Shown here piece after piece: positions 26,142 through 35,033 of a DNA stretch of 64,000 bases (the stretch's first letter is position 1; each line of letters opens with the position of its first letter). The stretch comes from Bog-473 sp963836605. GTDB lineage: Bacteria; Actinomycetota; Acidimicrobiia; Acidimicrobiales; RAAP-2. Position numbers and translations under genes: made by a program. Where the stretch lies: the NCBI GenBank assembly GCA_963836605.1, contig CAWIKB010000014.1:434001-498000 (forward strand), given 5' to 3'. The notes beneath the pieces were generated by a model that was given only the letters and a program-made list of their open reading frames with translations, did not search any database and had not been told where the DNA came from.

Positions 26142-26726
26142 GTGAACTTCGCCGTCGTCGTCGCCGTTTTCCCGATCATCTTCCTCGGGGAGTTGCCCGA
26201 CAAGACGATGTTCGCGTCGCTCGTCATGTCGACTCGGGGCAAGCCCCTCTTCGTGTGGTTCGGCGCGGCCGGAGCCTTCGTCGTCCACGTCGTCATCGCC
26301 ACGACTATTGGTGTCGCCCTCTTCCATCTGGTGCCCTCCCGGGCACTCGACGCCATAGTGGCTGTCATGTTCCTGGTGGGCGCCGGATTGGCCATCCGCG
26401 AAGCCCGCAAGGCCGAAGAGCAGGAAGCCCTGGTACAGCGCGAAGCGAAGTCAGGTCGACGGGTCGTCACGACGGCGTTCATCGTCATCTTCTTGGCCGA
26501 GTGGGGAGACCTGACCCAAATCCTCACCGCCAACCTGGCCGCCCATTACCATTCGCCGCTCTCGGTGGGGGTCGGTTCGGTGCTGGCCCTGTGGTCGGTG
26601 GCGGCCATCGCGGTGGTCGGGGGGCAAGGACTCCTGCGGTTCATCAACATCAGGACCTTGCGCATCGTCACCGCGGTGGTCCTGGTAGCCCTCGCCGGAT
26701 TCGCCGGGTGGGAAGCGCTCCGCTAG
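26142..26726 (+). CDS. UPF0016 / GDT1-TMEM165 family cation transporter
   Basis: 194 residues from GTG 26142, about six membrane helices. The two family signature motifs are present: FLGELPDKTMFASLVM near the N-terminus and FLAEWGDLTQILTANLA in the second half, a duplicated E-x-G/P-D motif forming the cation path. Family members exchange Mn2+ or Ca2+ with protons; bacterial members commonly export Mn2+. Between the halves lies a charged cytoplasmic loop (REARKAEEQEALVQREAK). Confidence 0.9.
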   Translation: MNFAVVVAVFPIIFLGELPDKTMFASLVMSTRGKPLFVWFGAAGAFVVHVVIATTIGVALFHLVPSRALDAIVAVMFLVGAGLAIREARKAEEQEALVQREAKSGRRVVTTAFIVIFLAEWGDLTQILTANLAAHYHSPLSVGVGSVLALWSVAAIAVVGGQGLLRFINIRTLRIVTAVVLVALAGFAGWEALR

Positions 26727-26754
26727 GGACTGCTTGTAGGCGGGATGGCAGCGG

Positions 26755-27963
26755 TCAGGCCGGCCACAGGGGTGACCAGACCGTCTTATGAGTCGGTGAA
26801 TGCTGGCCGCCGGTAGCTCGACGGCGCAGCTCCACGTTGAGCCGTGCGGCCTGTCGTGTGAGGTGATCGCGCTCGGGGAGGTTGGCCGCTGACCGGGCGG
26901 CTTCGGCGTAGAGCCGTGCTGCAGTGACTGGGTCACCGTCACGCTCGTGGAGGTACGCCCCGACCGCGGTATGGCGGGGCAGGGCGGGGTCGAGCCCCGC
27001 CAGGGCGGCCAGACCGGCCCGCGGGCCGTCGGCCTCTCCGACGGCGACGGCCCGGTTGAGGCGGCCCACCGGGCTGTCGGTGAGGCGCACCAGTTCGTCG
27101 TACCACTCGACGATCTGCACCCAGTCGGTCTCTTCGGCCGTCCGGGCGTCGGCGTGGAGCGCGGCGATGGCGGCCTGCGCCTGGTACTCGCCCAGGCGGT
27201 CGCGGCTGAGGGCTGTCTGGAGCACGTCGACGCCCTCGGCGATCAGGCGGGTCTTCCACCGGCTGCGGTCCTGGTCCACGAGAGACACGAGCCTGCCGTC
27301 GGGGCCGGTCCGTGCCGGGCGCCGTGCGTGGTGGAGCAGCATGAGTGCGAGCAGGCCCGCGACCTCCTCATGGTTGGTCTTGGCCGTCAGCTGGCGAGTG
27401 AGCCGGATCGCCTCGCCGGCGAGGTCGACGTCGCCGGAGTAGCCCTCGTTGAAGACCAGGTAGAGCACGCGCAGCACGGTGGCGACATCACCGGTCTGGT
27501 CGAACCGCACGTCCGAGACGGCCCGCTTGGCCCGGCTGATCCGCTGGGCCATGGTCGCCTCCGGCACGAGGTAGGCCTGCGCGATCTGACGCGTGGTCAG
27601 GCCGCCGACCGCGCGCAGCGTGAGCGCGACGGCCGAAGCCGGCGTCAGAGACGGATGTGCGCACAGGAAGTACAGCTGGAGCGTGTCGTCCACCGCCTCG
27701 GCCGGGACGGGCCGGGGCTCCTCCTCGACGCGTACCTCGCGGTGCCGTCGGGAGGTAGCGGCGCGGGCGGCGTCGAGGAACTTCCGCCAGGCCACCGCGA
27801 CCAGCCAGCCCTTGGGGTCCCGCGGCGGGTCGTCGGGCCACAGGCGCACGGCCTCGACCAGGGCGTCCTGCACGGCATCCTCGGCCGCTGCGAAGTCGGC
27901 GCCGCGGCGGACGAGGATGCCGATCACCGCGGGGGTGAGGGTCCGGAGCAGGGCCTCGTCCAC
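26755..27963 (-). CDS. ECF42-type RNA polymerase sigma factor with C-terminal helical repeat domain
   Basis: 402 residues from GTG 27963. The sigma-70 region 2 part is EDAVQDALVEAVRLWPDDPPRDPKGWLVAVAWRKFLDAAR; region 4 is GLTTRQIAQAYLVPEATMAQRISRAKRAV. A long C-terminal extension (YLVFNEGYS..., NRAVAVGEADGPRAGLAAL, GAYLHERDGDPVTAARLYAEAARS) is the TPR-like domain of the ECF42 group. It starts 6 bp after the DGPF/YCII gene, the partner that group conserves, so both belong to one operon probably driven by the sigma factor itself. Confidence 0.9.
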   Translation of the reverse strand: MDEALLRTLTPAVIGILVRRGADFAAAEDAVQDALVEAVRLWPDDPPRDPKGWLVAVAWRKFLDAARAATSRRHREVRVEEEPRPVPAEAVDDTLQLYFLCAHPSLTPASAVALTLRAVGGLTTRQIAQAYLVPEATMAQRISRAKRAVSDVRFDQTGDVATVLRVLYLVFNEGYSGDVDLAGEAIRLTRQLTAKTNHEEVAGLLALMLLHHARRPARTGPDGRLVSLVDQDRSRWKTRLIAEGVDVLQTALSRDRLGEYQAQAAIAALHADARTAEETDWVQIVEWYDELVRLTDSPVGRLNRAVAVGEADGPRAGLAALAGLDPALPRHTAVGAYLHERDGDPVTAARLYAEAARSAANLPERDHLTRQAARLNVELRRRATGGQHSPTHKTVWSPLWPA

Positions 27964-27969
27964 CGCCCG

Positions 27970-28377
27970 TCACTCCGTGATGGTCGGGGGCGCAGCCAGG
28001 AACGGCCGCATCTCGAGCCACTCGTAGATAGGCTGCCCACCCGCGCCCGGAGCCGCGGACAGCTCGCCGGCCAGATCGAGCGCCCGCTCGTGGGTCTCGA
28101 CGTCGACCACCATCCAGCCGGCGATCAGGTCCTTGGTCTCCGCGAACGGTCCGTCGACGACCGGCGGCCGCCCCTCGCCGTCGTAACGGACGAACGTGCC
28201 TTCCGGGGAGAGCGCTTGAGCGTCGACGAACTCGCCGGTGCCCTCGAGCCGAGCGGCCAAGTCCTGCATGTACTGCACGTGGGCCGAAACCTCCTCCGGC
28301 GTCCACTGGTCCATCGGCACGTCGTTGACCGGTGCCGGCGCCCCCCGGTAGTGCTTGAGCAGCAGGTACTTCATCAT
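27970..28377 (-). CDS. DGPF/YCII-domain protein
   Basis: 135 residues from ATG 28377 with GGAG upstream. KYLLLKHYRG at the N-terminus and VVDGPFAETKDLIAGWMVVD (the DGPF signature) in the centre define the YCII-related dimeric alpha/beta fold. In many actinobacteria this protein is the conserved neighbour of ECF42 sigma factors. Biochemical role unknown; the upstream frame to 28917 has no coding character. Confidence 0.9.
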   Translation of the reverse strand: MMKYLLLKHYRGAPAPVNDVPMDQWTPEEVSAHVQYMQDLAARLEGTGEFVDAQALSPEGTFVRYDGEGRPPVVDGPFAETKDLIAGWMVVDVETHERALDLAGELSAAPGAGGQPIYEWLEMRPFLAAPPTITE

Positions 28378-28424
28378 GTTCTCCTTTGAGTCGTACGGCC
28401 CATTGTGGCCGTGTTCACCCCGGG

Positions 28425-28451
28425 GACGAAGCAGCCCGCGGGTTCTCGACA
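28425..28451 (-). promoter_or_regulatory. Putative ECF42-dependent autoregulatory promoter
   Basis: On the minus strand TGTCGA (28451-28446), 17 nt, then CGTC (28428-28425), 48 nt upstream of the DGPF gene ATG. This fits the reported ECF42 promoter motif (-35 TGTCGA, -10 CGA/TC) and agrees with the sigma factor in the same operon. Confidence 0.6.
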
Positions 28452-28510
28452 TCCGACCACGACCTTTTCCTGGCGATCTGCAAGGACTCGGGGCACTCCG
28501 GGTACGAAGA

Positions 28511-28547
28511 ACGACGACCGGGCAACGAGGTACGACGACGGGGCAAC
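28511..28547. repeat. Two 16-bp direct repeats, 21-bp period
   Basis: ACGACGACcGGGCAAC (28511-28526) and ACGACGACgGGGCAAC (28532-28547), differing at one base, upstream of the ECF42 promoter. The spacing of two helical turns would suit a regulator binding one face of the DNA. Confidence 0.5.
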
Positions 28548-28633
28548 CTGAGTTGTCTCGCAGCACGGTGCCCAGGTCATCAGCCGAGACCGGGAGGGGT
28601 CGGAACGGTCGTGGATGGCCCGGCCAGGATGGT

Positions 28634-29674
28634 CTACCGGCGGCGGAATCCGGCGTCCAGCGCGGTCGTGCCGACGTTCCACATGTTGTCGGCGACACTG
28701 ATCGTGACTCCGGGGGGAACGATCTGGTCGATGCGATCGAGCAGATCGGTGGACAGCTCAACCCCGTCAGCGGCGAGATAGGTGTCCAGGTGCTCCATGG
28801 TGCGCGGGCCGATGATGGCGGAGGTGACCGCTGGGTGCCGCGTGACGAAGGCGAGGGCCAGCTGGATGAGAGTGATCCCGGCCTCGTCCGCCAGTGCGCC
28901 GAAGGCGTCGGCGGCATCGAGCTTGACGGCGTTGGCCGGGTTGGTGGCGTCGAACGCTCCGGGCCAGCGTCGTGTGCGAGCGGCGGAGCCGGGACCGCTG
29001 ACCTCCCGGCCCTTGCGGTACTTGCCCGAGAGCCAACCCCCGGCCAGTGGGCTGTAGGTCATGACGCCCATTCCGTGGCGCAGGCAGGTCGGCAGCACGT
29101 CGTACTCGATGGCCCGGGTCAGGAGAGAGTAAGGGGGCTGCTCGCTACGAAACCGTCCATGGCCTCGGAGCCCGGCGGTCCATTGGGCTTCGACGATCTG
29201 GGAGGCGGGAACCTTCGACGCGCCGAAGGCGCGGATCTTGCCGGCGCGCACGAGGTCGGAGAGAGCGCCGAGGGTCTCGTCGATATCGGTGTTCGGATCG
29301 GGAACGCCTACTTGGTAGAGGTCGATCCAGTCGGTCTGGAGCCGACGCAGCGATCCCTCGACCGCCTCGGTGATCCACCGCCGCGAGGCGCCGCGGTGGT
29401 TGGGGTCCTCGTCCCCGAAGGGAACGCCGAACTTGACGGCGAGTACCACGCTCTCGCGTTGCCCCCCGGCCAGCGCTTTGCCGACGATCAGCTCCGACTC
29501 GCCGGCGGAGTAGCCATCGGCGGTGTCGATGAAGTTGATGCCGGCGTCGAGGGCGCGATGGATGATCCGGATCGAGTCGTCGTGATCGGGGTTGCCAAAG
29601 GCGCCGAACATCATGGCGCCCAGACACTGCCGGCTGACCGAGATGCCGCTGCGTCCGAGGGTTCGGTGGTCCAT
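28634..29674 (-). CDS. Aldo/keto reductase lacking the catalytic histidine
   Basis: 346 residues from ATG 29674. AKR barrel: MDHRTLGRSGISVSRQCLGAM, NFIDTADGYSAGESE (Asp, Tyr), VLAVKFG (Lys), YSPLAGGWLSGKY and IIGPRTMEHL. Where most members read YQVHRPDP, this one has LYQVGVPDP, so the fourth tetrad residue, His, is Gly. The length is normal. Reduced activity or altered chemistry is possible. Divergent from a TetR gene with an inverted repeat between them. Confidence 0.87.
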   Translation of the reverse strand: MDHRTLGRSGISVSRQCLGAMMFGAFGNPDHDDSIRIIHRALDAGINFIDTADGYSAGESELIVGKALAGGQRESVVLAVKFGVPFGDEDPNHRGASRRWITEAVEGSLRRLQTDWIDLYQVGVPDPNTDIDETLGALSDLVRAGKIRAFGASKVPASQIVEAQWTAGLRGHGRFRSEQPPYSLLTRAIEYDVLPTCLRHGMGVMTYSPLAGGWLSGKYRKGREVSGPGSAARTRRWPGAFDATNPANAVKLDAADAFGALADEAGITLIQLALAFVTRHPAVTSAIIGPRTMEHLDTYLAADGVELSTDLLDRIDQIVPPGVTISVADNMWNVGTTALDAGFRRR

Positions 29675-29748
29675 GGAGAGCTCCTTGTGTGGCCGCGAAC
29701 CGTTCGCGGCAGGTAGAGAGGGTTGGAATGAGCCAGGCGGAGAGCCTG

Positions 29749-29767
29749 TCCGTTTAACTCTAACGGA
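29749..29767. promoter_or_regulatory. Inverted repeat between AKR and TetR genes
   Basis: TCCGTT-7 nt-AACGGA (29749-29767) in the 123-bp divergent gap, 31 bp before the TetR start. A plausible TetR operator controlling both genes. Confidence 0.5.
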
Positions 29768-29797
29768 TATCGGATACCCTGTCCACTTAGATTCCCC

Positions 29798-30379
29798 ATG
29801 ACCACCGAACCGCACCCATCACCCGTCAGACGGGCCGACGCCGAGCGCAACCGCGCCAAGATCCTGGCGGCCGCCCGGTCCGCCTTCGGCGATCCCGAGG
29901 CTGAGGTGTCGATGGCCGAGGTCTCGCGGCGCGCCGGCGTCGGGATGGCCACGTTGTACCGCAACTTCCCCGGTCGTCGAGAGCTCCTCGAGGCGCTCTA
30001 CACCGATGAGGTCAACGCAGTCTGCGAGGCCGCCGAGACGGTCCACGGCACGACGCCCGGTGCGGTGCTCATCGCCTGGCTGCACCGGTTCTTCGCCTTC
30101 TCGAGCAGCAAGCGCCACATCGCGTCCGAGCTGCTCACGCACGTGGACAGCAGCAACCCCGTCTTCGGAGAAAGCCGGGCCCGGGTGCTCGCCGCGGGCC
30201 GGCCGCTCCTCGTCGGCGCACAGCGCACCCACGAGGTCCGCGACAACCTCACGCTCGAACAGATACTCGACATGGTTGTCGCCATCGCCAAGATCCACGG
30301 CACTCCCGGCTACCTCGAGCCGATACTCCAGACCGCGCTCGATGGCTTTCGCGACGTCTCCCCGCGAGAGTCGAGCTAG
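29798..30379 (+). CDS. TetR/AcrR-family regulator
   Basis: 193 residues from ATG 29798. RRADAERNRAKILAAARSAFG, MAEVSRRAGVGMATLYRNFPGRRELLEALY is the TetR helix-turn-helix; the ligand domain follows (FFAFSSSKRHIASELLTHVD, LTLEQILDMVVAIAKIHG). Divergent from the aldo/keto reductase, its probable target. Confidence 0.9.
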   Translation: MTTEPHPSPVRRADAERNRAKILAAARSAFGDPEAEVSMAEVSRRAGVGMATLYRNFPGRRELLEALYTDEVNAVCEAAETVHGTTPGAVLIAWLHRFFAFSSSKRHIASELLTHVDSSNPVFGESRARVLAAGRPLLVGAQRTHEVRDNLTLEQILDMVVAIAKIHGTPGYLEPILQTALDGFRDVSPRESS

Positions 30380-30436
30380 TGCAGCGTTGGGCGCTGCGTC
30401 CGGGGAGGTCGAGGAACCAACTTGTATCTTGGCGTG

Positions 30437-31237
30437 GTGAGCGATGGCGATGACACCTGGGCCGGTTTGGCCGACAAATTTGCCGATGACGCGTACGCCT
30501 CGGTGAAGGGGTACGTGCGCACCTATGTGCTGCACCAGCAGCTGCTCGAGCACCTACCGGAGCCGCCGGTGCCTGTGCTCGACGTCGGTGGCGGCGCCGG
30601 CCATCAATCGTTTCCGCTGGCCCGAGCCGGCTACGAGGTGACACTCCTCGATCCCTCCTCGGCGATGCTGGGCAAAGCTCGGCAGCGACTCCAGCGGCTG
30701 CCTGTTGAGGCCCAGGGACGGGTGACGCTCTTGCAGGCCGAGGGTGAGCGCGCCGTCGAGGCGGTGCATGGTCGACGCTTCGCGGCTGTGTTGTGCCACG
30801 GCGTGCTCGGGTACCTCGAGCAACCGGAGCCGTTGGTCAACCAGCTGTGCCGGTGCGCCGCAGCGGGGGCCGTGGTCTCGATCATGACGGGCAACGCCAA
30901 GACGATCGCGGTGCGCCCGGCCTTGGAGCGGCGGTGGGACGACGCCCTGGCGGCGTTCGACGCCAGAACCGAGATCGGGGTGCTGGGAGTGCCGGGCCGG
31001 GCCGACACGGTGGAGGACCTCAGCGAGCTTATGCAGGCCCAGGGCGTCGAGCCGCTGCGCTGGTACGGGGTGTGGCTGTTCGTCGATTGGCTCGAATTCA
31101 GTGGAGCCGAGTTGGACCCCGGCGATGCCGAGCAGGTAGCGGCCACGGCCGCGGTCGAGCTCGAAGCGAGCCGACGAGACCCCTACCGCCAACTCAGTCG
31201 CGTCTTTCATCTCGTGGGACGCAAAGGTCCGAGTTGA
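30437..31237 (+). CDS. Class I SAM-dependent methyltransferase (CmoM-like)
   Basis: 266 residues from GTG 30437 (TTG 30422 also in frame). DTWAGLADKFADDAYASVKG resembles the N-terminus of CmoM/SmtA-type methyltransferases. VLDVGGGAGHQSFPLARAG is the SAM-binding motif I, VTLLDPSS motif II, and AVLCHGVLGYLEQP motif IV. CmoM methylates tRNA wobble uridine derivatives in enteric bacteria, but similarity at this level does not fix the substrate. Spacing from the TetR gene (57 bp) leaves cotranscription open. Confidence 0.8.
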   Translation: MSDGDDTWAGLADKFADDAYASVKGYVRTYVLHQQLLEHLPEPPVPVLDVGGGAGHQSFPLARAGYEVTLLDPSSAMLGKARQRLQRLPVEAQGRVTLLQAEGERAVEAVHGRRFAAVLCHGVLGYLEQPEPLVNQLCRCAAAGAVVSIMTGNAKTIAVRPALERRWDDALAAFDARTEIGVLGVPGRADTVEDLSELMQAQGVEPLRWYGVWLFVDWLEFSGAELDPGDAEQVAATAAVELEASRRDPYRQLSRVFHLVGRKGPS

Positions 31238-31250
31238 CCGGGGTCGGCCC

Positions 31251-31616
31251 TCACCACTCGACGCCGGTAGAGACGCAGAACTCATTCTGCTCCGGGTCCG
31301 ACATCCTGACCCATCGGGTTCCCCCGAAGCTCTGGACGCCTTCATCGATGCGATGAGCGCCGAGTGTCTGCAACCGGTGAATCTCGGCTTCGATGTCGTC
31401 GACCACGATGTCGAGGTGCATGCGGTTCTTGGCGGCTTTGGGTTCGGGCACGCCCTGAAGGAGGAGCGGTGAAGCGTTCCCTTCCTTGGGGACGAGCACG
31501 GCCAGATTGGTATCCGCGTAGTAGTCGCGATAGTTGAGCGCCTGGCGCCAGAACTTCGCGAGCCTCTTGGGTTCGGCACAATCGAGCACGAGTTCTACTC
31601 TTGCCTTGTGTCCCAT
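31251..31616 (-). CDS. VOC (glyoxalase/bleomycin-resistance fold) protein
   Basis: 121 residues from ATG 31616. VELVLDCAEPKRLAKFWRQALNY, then PKAAKNRMHLDIVVDDIEAEIHRLQTLGAHR and VRMSDPEQNEFCVSTG: two beta-alpha-beta-beta-beta modules with the His and Glu positions (MHLDI, NEFCV) of metal-binding VOC proteins. Substrate unknown. Convergent with the methyltransferase. Confidence 0.85.
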   Translation of the reverse strand: MGHKARVELVLDCAEPKRLAKFWRQALNYRDYYADTNLAVLVPKEGNASPLLLQGVPEPKAAKNRMHLDIVVDDIEAEIHRLQTLGAHRIDEGVQSFGGTRWVRMSDPEQNEFCVSTGVEW

Positions 31617-31781
31617 CGCGCGCCTCCAGGTCGGAATACCGCTCGGCCAGCGACGACAAGGATACGGGGCCAACCGGGCCAGTTGGCGAGGGCGTGTCGT
31701 GCTCCAACCTCGCAGAGCGGTGGGCCGCCGTGGGCCGTGGCAACTCCGGCCCACGCGTGCTGACCGCAGGTCAGAAACCGG

Positions 31782-32063
31782 TCACCAGGCGTCCGCCAGT
31801 GCCGCTTCCGTCGCCCGGTCGGCGGGATAGAACAGTTCGACGCCCAGTTCGGACAGGGTGATGTCTGCCGGCGTACCGAAGCTGGTGACCGTCGTGAAGA
31901 AGGAGAGGCTCCGGCCGTCGACCTCGAGCCGCCAGGGAACGAGCAGTGCCGGCTCGTCGGGGACCGGCCGCTGGCGCCAGTCACCCAGCGCCCTGACCGA
32001 AGGGTAGGCCGAGACCTCGTCGGCCAGAGCGGCGATCTCGGGGTCGGCCGTGCGGTTCGACAT
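31782..32063 (-). pseudogene. MmyB-like regulator, C-terminal fragment only
   Basis: 93 residues (DPEIAALADEVSAYPSVRALGDW ... LSFFTTVTSFGTPADITLSELGVELFYPAD) match the ligand-binding C-terminal domain of XRE/MmyB-type transcriptional regulators. The N-terminal helix-turn-helix (about 150 residues) is absent: at about 32050 the sequence changes abruptly to the truncated GH15 gene on the opposite strand. Confidence 0.65.
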
Positions 32064-33520
32064 ACGGGGCACGATGCCCTTCCGCATGCGGGCGGCTCCC
32101 CGGTTCAACTACGGCTCCGACCCCCACGACGTCTCGGCGGTGCCCGACGGTGTGCTCTTCACTTCGCCCGAGCTCTCCCTCTACCTTGGTTCCACCGAAC
32201 CCCTCGCGGTCGACGAGCGCGACGCGGTCACCGAGTTCACCCTGGAGGAGGGGGGAGTGGCCGTCTTCTCCTTGGAGCAGGTCGGTCCCTCGACCGAATT
32301 CGGGGTGTCCCGGGCGGAGGAGTCGCTCGATCAAATGATGTCGACGGTGCACTTCTGGTGGAGCTGGCTCTCCGCCTCGCGCTATCGCGGGCGTTGGCGG
32401 GAGGTCGTGCATCGGTCCGCCCTGACCCTCAAGCTGTTGACGTACGCCCCCACCGGGGCGATCATCGCCGCGCCCACGACGAGCCTTCCCGAGATGATCG
32501 GAGGGGAGCGGAACTGGGATTACCGCTACGTGTGGGTCCGGGACGCTGCATTCTGCGTCTACGCGCTCCTGCGGCTCGGATTCGAGGACGAGGCGACCGC
32601 CTTCATGGAATTCCTGACCCGGTGCGCGGCTCCCGACGGGAGCCCATCTGGTCCCCTGCAGGTCATGTACGGGTCAACGTCCGGATCGATCTGGCGGAGC
32701 GCGAGCTGCCGGATCTCGAGGGCTATTGCGGCTCGGCCCGGTGCGCGTGGGGAACGGCGCGGCTCGTCAGCTCCAGCTCGACATCTATGGCGAGCTCATG
32801 GACTCGATCTACCTCTACGACAAATGGGCCCAACCGATCTCCTCGGACCAGTGGGAGGCGGTCCGGGCGAGAACCGATTGGGTCTGCGACAATTGGGATC
32901 AGCCCGATGAAGGAATCTGGGAGACCCGGGGGGGCCGCCAGAGGTTCCTGTATTCCCGCCTGATGTGCTGGGTGGCGGTCGAGCGGGCCATCCGTCTGTC
33001 TGTGCATCGGGGCTTGCCCGCCAACCAGGTCCAGTGGTCCCGGGTGCGAGACGAGATCTACGCCCGCATCATGCAGGCGGGCTGGTCCGCCGAGCGTGGA
33101 GCATTCGTCCAGCACGAAGGGAGCACGGTCCTCGATGCCGCGGTCCTGATGTTGCCCCTCGCCAAATTCGTCTCTCCCACCGATCCGAAGTGGCTGTCCA
33201 CGCTGGACGAGCTCAGCACGACGTTGGTCTCGGACTTTCTGGTCTACCGCTACGACCCCGAGGCCAGCCCGGACGGGCTCCGCGGTCAGGAGGGAACCTT
33301 CACGGTGTGTTCGTTCTGGTACGTCGAGGCACTGACGCGAGCGGGCCGGCTCGACGAGGCCCGGATCGCCTTCGAGAAGATGCTCACCTATGCCAATCAC
33401 GTCGGGCTGTACGCAGAACAGATCGGCCAGACCGGAGAGCAACAGGGCAACTTCCCGAAGGCCCTCACCCACCTGGCCTTGGTGAGCGCTGCCTTCAACC
33501 TCGACCGCGCCCTGGGCTGA
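32050..33520 (+). pseudogene. GH15 glucoamylase/trehalase-like gene, 5'-truncated and frameshifted
   Basis: Begins in mid-domain (RGTMPFRMRAAPRFNYG), so about 100 N-terminal residues are missing. The catalytic (alpha/alpha)6 barrel follows: LTYAPTGAIIAAPTTSLPE, GGERNWDYRYVWVRDAAF (general-acid region), ADGSPSGPLQVMYG. The frame is then lost twice within about 70 bp: VNVRIDLAERELPDLEGY in a second frame, then from about 32730 VRVGNGAARQLQLDIYGELMDS in a third, running to TGA 33518. Later motifs (EGTFTVCSFWYVEAL with a catalytic Glu, QTGEQQGNFPKALTHLAL) are intact. Reconstructed, it would be an alpha-glucan or trehalose hydrolase. Confidence 0.78.
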
Positions 33521-33679
33521 CTGACCCGGCCCGTGGAGCGCGTGCCCCGTGCCGCCCTCAGCACGTTGCCGGCCGCGCCACGCCCCCGCCGACGGCTGAG
33601 CGGGCCGTCGCCGGGGTGCTTCCGGTCCGGAGGAATCCCAGCTCAGAAAGCATGGACAGACCTGGCCTAATCCGGTAGA

Positions 33680-33690
33680 ATACTGAGTAT
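33680..33690. promoter_or_regulatory. Short palindrome before padR
   Basis: ATACT-g-AGTAT, 21 bp upstream of the PadR ATG in an AT-rich patch. Candidate autoregulatory operator/promoter of the PadR-ABC-FtsX operon. Confidence 0.4.
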
Positions 33691-33711
33691 GTTACTGGAT
33701 TGGCTACCGAG

Positions 33712-34317
33712 ATGAGCATCAAACACGCCCTCCTCGCTCTCCTCAGCGAGGGTCCGAAGTACGGCCTCCAGCTGCGCCAGGAATTCGAGGCCGGCACCGG
33801 GGAGGTCTGGCCCCTCAACGTCGGGCAGGTGTACACGACCCTGCAGCGCCTCGAGCGCGACGGATTGATCGAATCCGACGCCGGCGACGCCGGCGACGAC
33901 GGGCCCCAGAAGAGCTTCCGCATCACGGGGCAGGGCGGGGAGGAGCTCGACCAGTGGCTCCACACGCCGCCCGACCTCAGCCAGCCGCCCCGGGACGAGC
34001 TCGTCATCAAGGTGCTCATCGCGCTGCGCATCCCCGGCGTCGACGTGGGCGAGGTCATCCAGACCCACCGGCGCTACATCGTCGAGCTGATGCAGCAGTG
34101 GACCCGGCTCAAGGAGGACGAGACCGACTTCGACCTCAGTTTCGCCCTCGTGGTCGACGCCGAGCTGTTCCGGCTCGACTCGGTGGTGCGCTGGCTCGAC
34201 TCAGCAGACGGACGGCTCAAGCGGGCCGAATTCGACAAGTCGTTCCCCGGGACCGCCGGATCGCAGCCGGCGCCCGGCCTGCCCAAGATGCGACGGAGAA
34301 TAGGAGTCCCCCGATGA
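33712..34317 (+). CDS. PadR-family regulator
   Basis: 201 residues from ATG 33712 (TTG 33700 also possible). MSIKHALLALLSEGPKYGLQLRQEFEAGTGEVWPLNVGQVYTTLQRLERDGLIE is the PadR winged helix; the C-terminal helices (VIQTHRRYIVELMQQWTRLKEDE) dimerise. The stop overlaps the ATPase start (ATGA). This arrangement is typical of PadR-controlled exporters induced by their substrates. Confidence 0.92.
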   Translation: MSIKHALLALLSEGPKYGLQLRQEFEAGTGEVWPLNVGQVYTTLQRLERDGLIESDAGDAGDDGPQKSFRITGQGGEELDQWLHTPPDLSQPPRDELVIKVLIALRIPGVDVGEVIQTHRRYIVELMQQWTRLKEDETDFDLSFALVVDAELFRLDSVVRWLDSADGRLKRAEFDKSFPGTAGSQPAPGLPKMRRRIGVPR

Positions 34318-35033
34318 GCTTCCTCGAAATGCAGGACGTGTCCAAGACCTACGGGGAGGGCCCCTCCGAGGTCCACGCCCTCGAACACGTGAACCTCGAA
34401 GTGGAGGCGGGCAGCCTGGTGGCCGTCATGGGCCCGAGCGGTTCGGGCAAGAGCACCCTGCTCACCATTGCCGGCAGCCTCGAGGACCCGAGCCGCGGGG
34501 AGGTGATCATCGGCGGCGCCGCGCTGTCGCACATGTCGCGCGACGACAAGGCGCGCCTGCGCCGCCGCTCCATCGGCTTCGTGTTCCAGGACTTCAACCT
34601 CCTGCCCGGCCTCACCGCGGCGGAAAATGTCTCGTTGCCCCTCGAGCTCGACGGCACCCGCGCCGGCAGGGCCCAGGCCACGGCGCTGCAGATGCTCGAC
34701 GGGCTCGGCCTGGCCGACCGGGGCGGCGCCTTCCCCGACGAGCTCTCGGGCGGCGAGCGCCAGCGGGTGTCCATCGCCCGCGCCATCGTCGGCGAACGCC
34801 GGCTCCTGCTGGCCGACGAGCCTTCGGGCGCCCTCGACTCCACCAACGGCGAGGCCGTCATGCGCATGGTGCTGGCGGCCTGCCGTGAGGGCGTTGCCGC
34901 CGTGGTCGTCACCCACGATGCGCAGCTGGCCTCGTGGGCCGACCGCGTCATGTTCATCCGGGACGGGCACATGGTCGATCAGACCAGCAAGCCGCTGAGC
35001 CCAGAGTCCCTCCTGGCCCGCGCCAGCCAATGA
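34314..35033 (+). CDS. MacB/LolD-type ABC transporter ATPase
   Basis: 239 residues. MQDVSKTYGEGPSEVHALEHVNLEV, Walker A GPSGSGKSTLL, FVFQDFNLLPGLTAAENVSLPLEL, signature LSGGERQRVSIARAI, Walker B LLLADEPSGALDS, VVTHDAQLASWADRVMFIRDG. This is the MacB/LolD subfamily pairing with FtsX-type permeases. Overlaps both neighbours by 4 nt. Confidence 0.93.
   Translation: MSFLEMQDVSKTYGEGPSEVHALEHVNLEVEAGSLVAVMGPSGSGKSTLLTIAGSLEDPSRGEVIIGGAALSHMSRDDKARLRRRSIGFVFQDFNLLPGLTAAENVSLPLELDGTRAGRAQATALQMLDGLGLADRGGAFPDELSGGERQRVSIARAIVGERRLLLADEPSGALDSTNGEAVMRMVLAACREGVAAVVVTHDAQLASWADRVMFIRDGHMVDQTSKPLSPESLLARASQ

Noticed and set aside
25013..26533. 506-codon minus-strand frame over the DrrB and UPF0016 genes
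   Set aside because: No domain recognised; antisense to two clearly coding genes, typical of high-GC DNA.
26947..28389. 480-codon plus-strand frame opposite the sigma factor
   Set aside because: Shadow of ECF42 and DGPF genes, without motifs.
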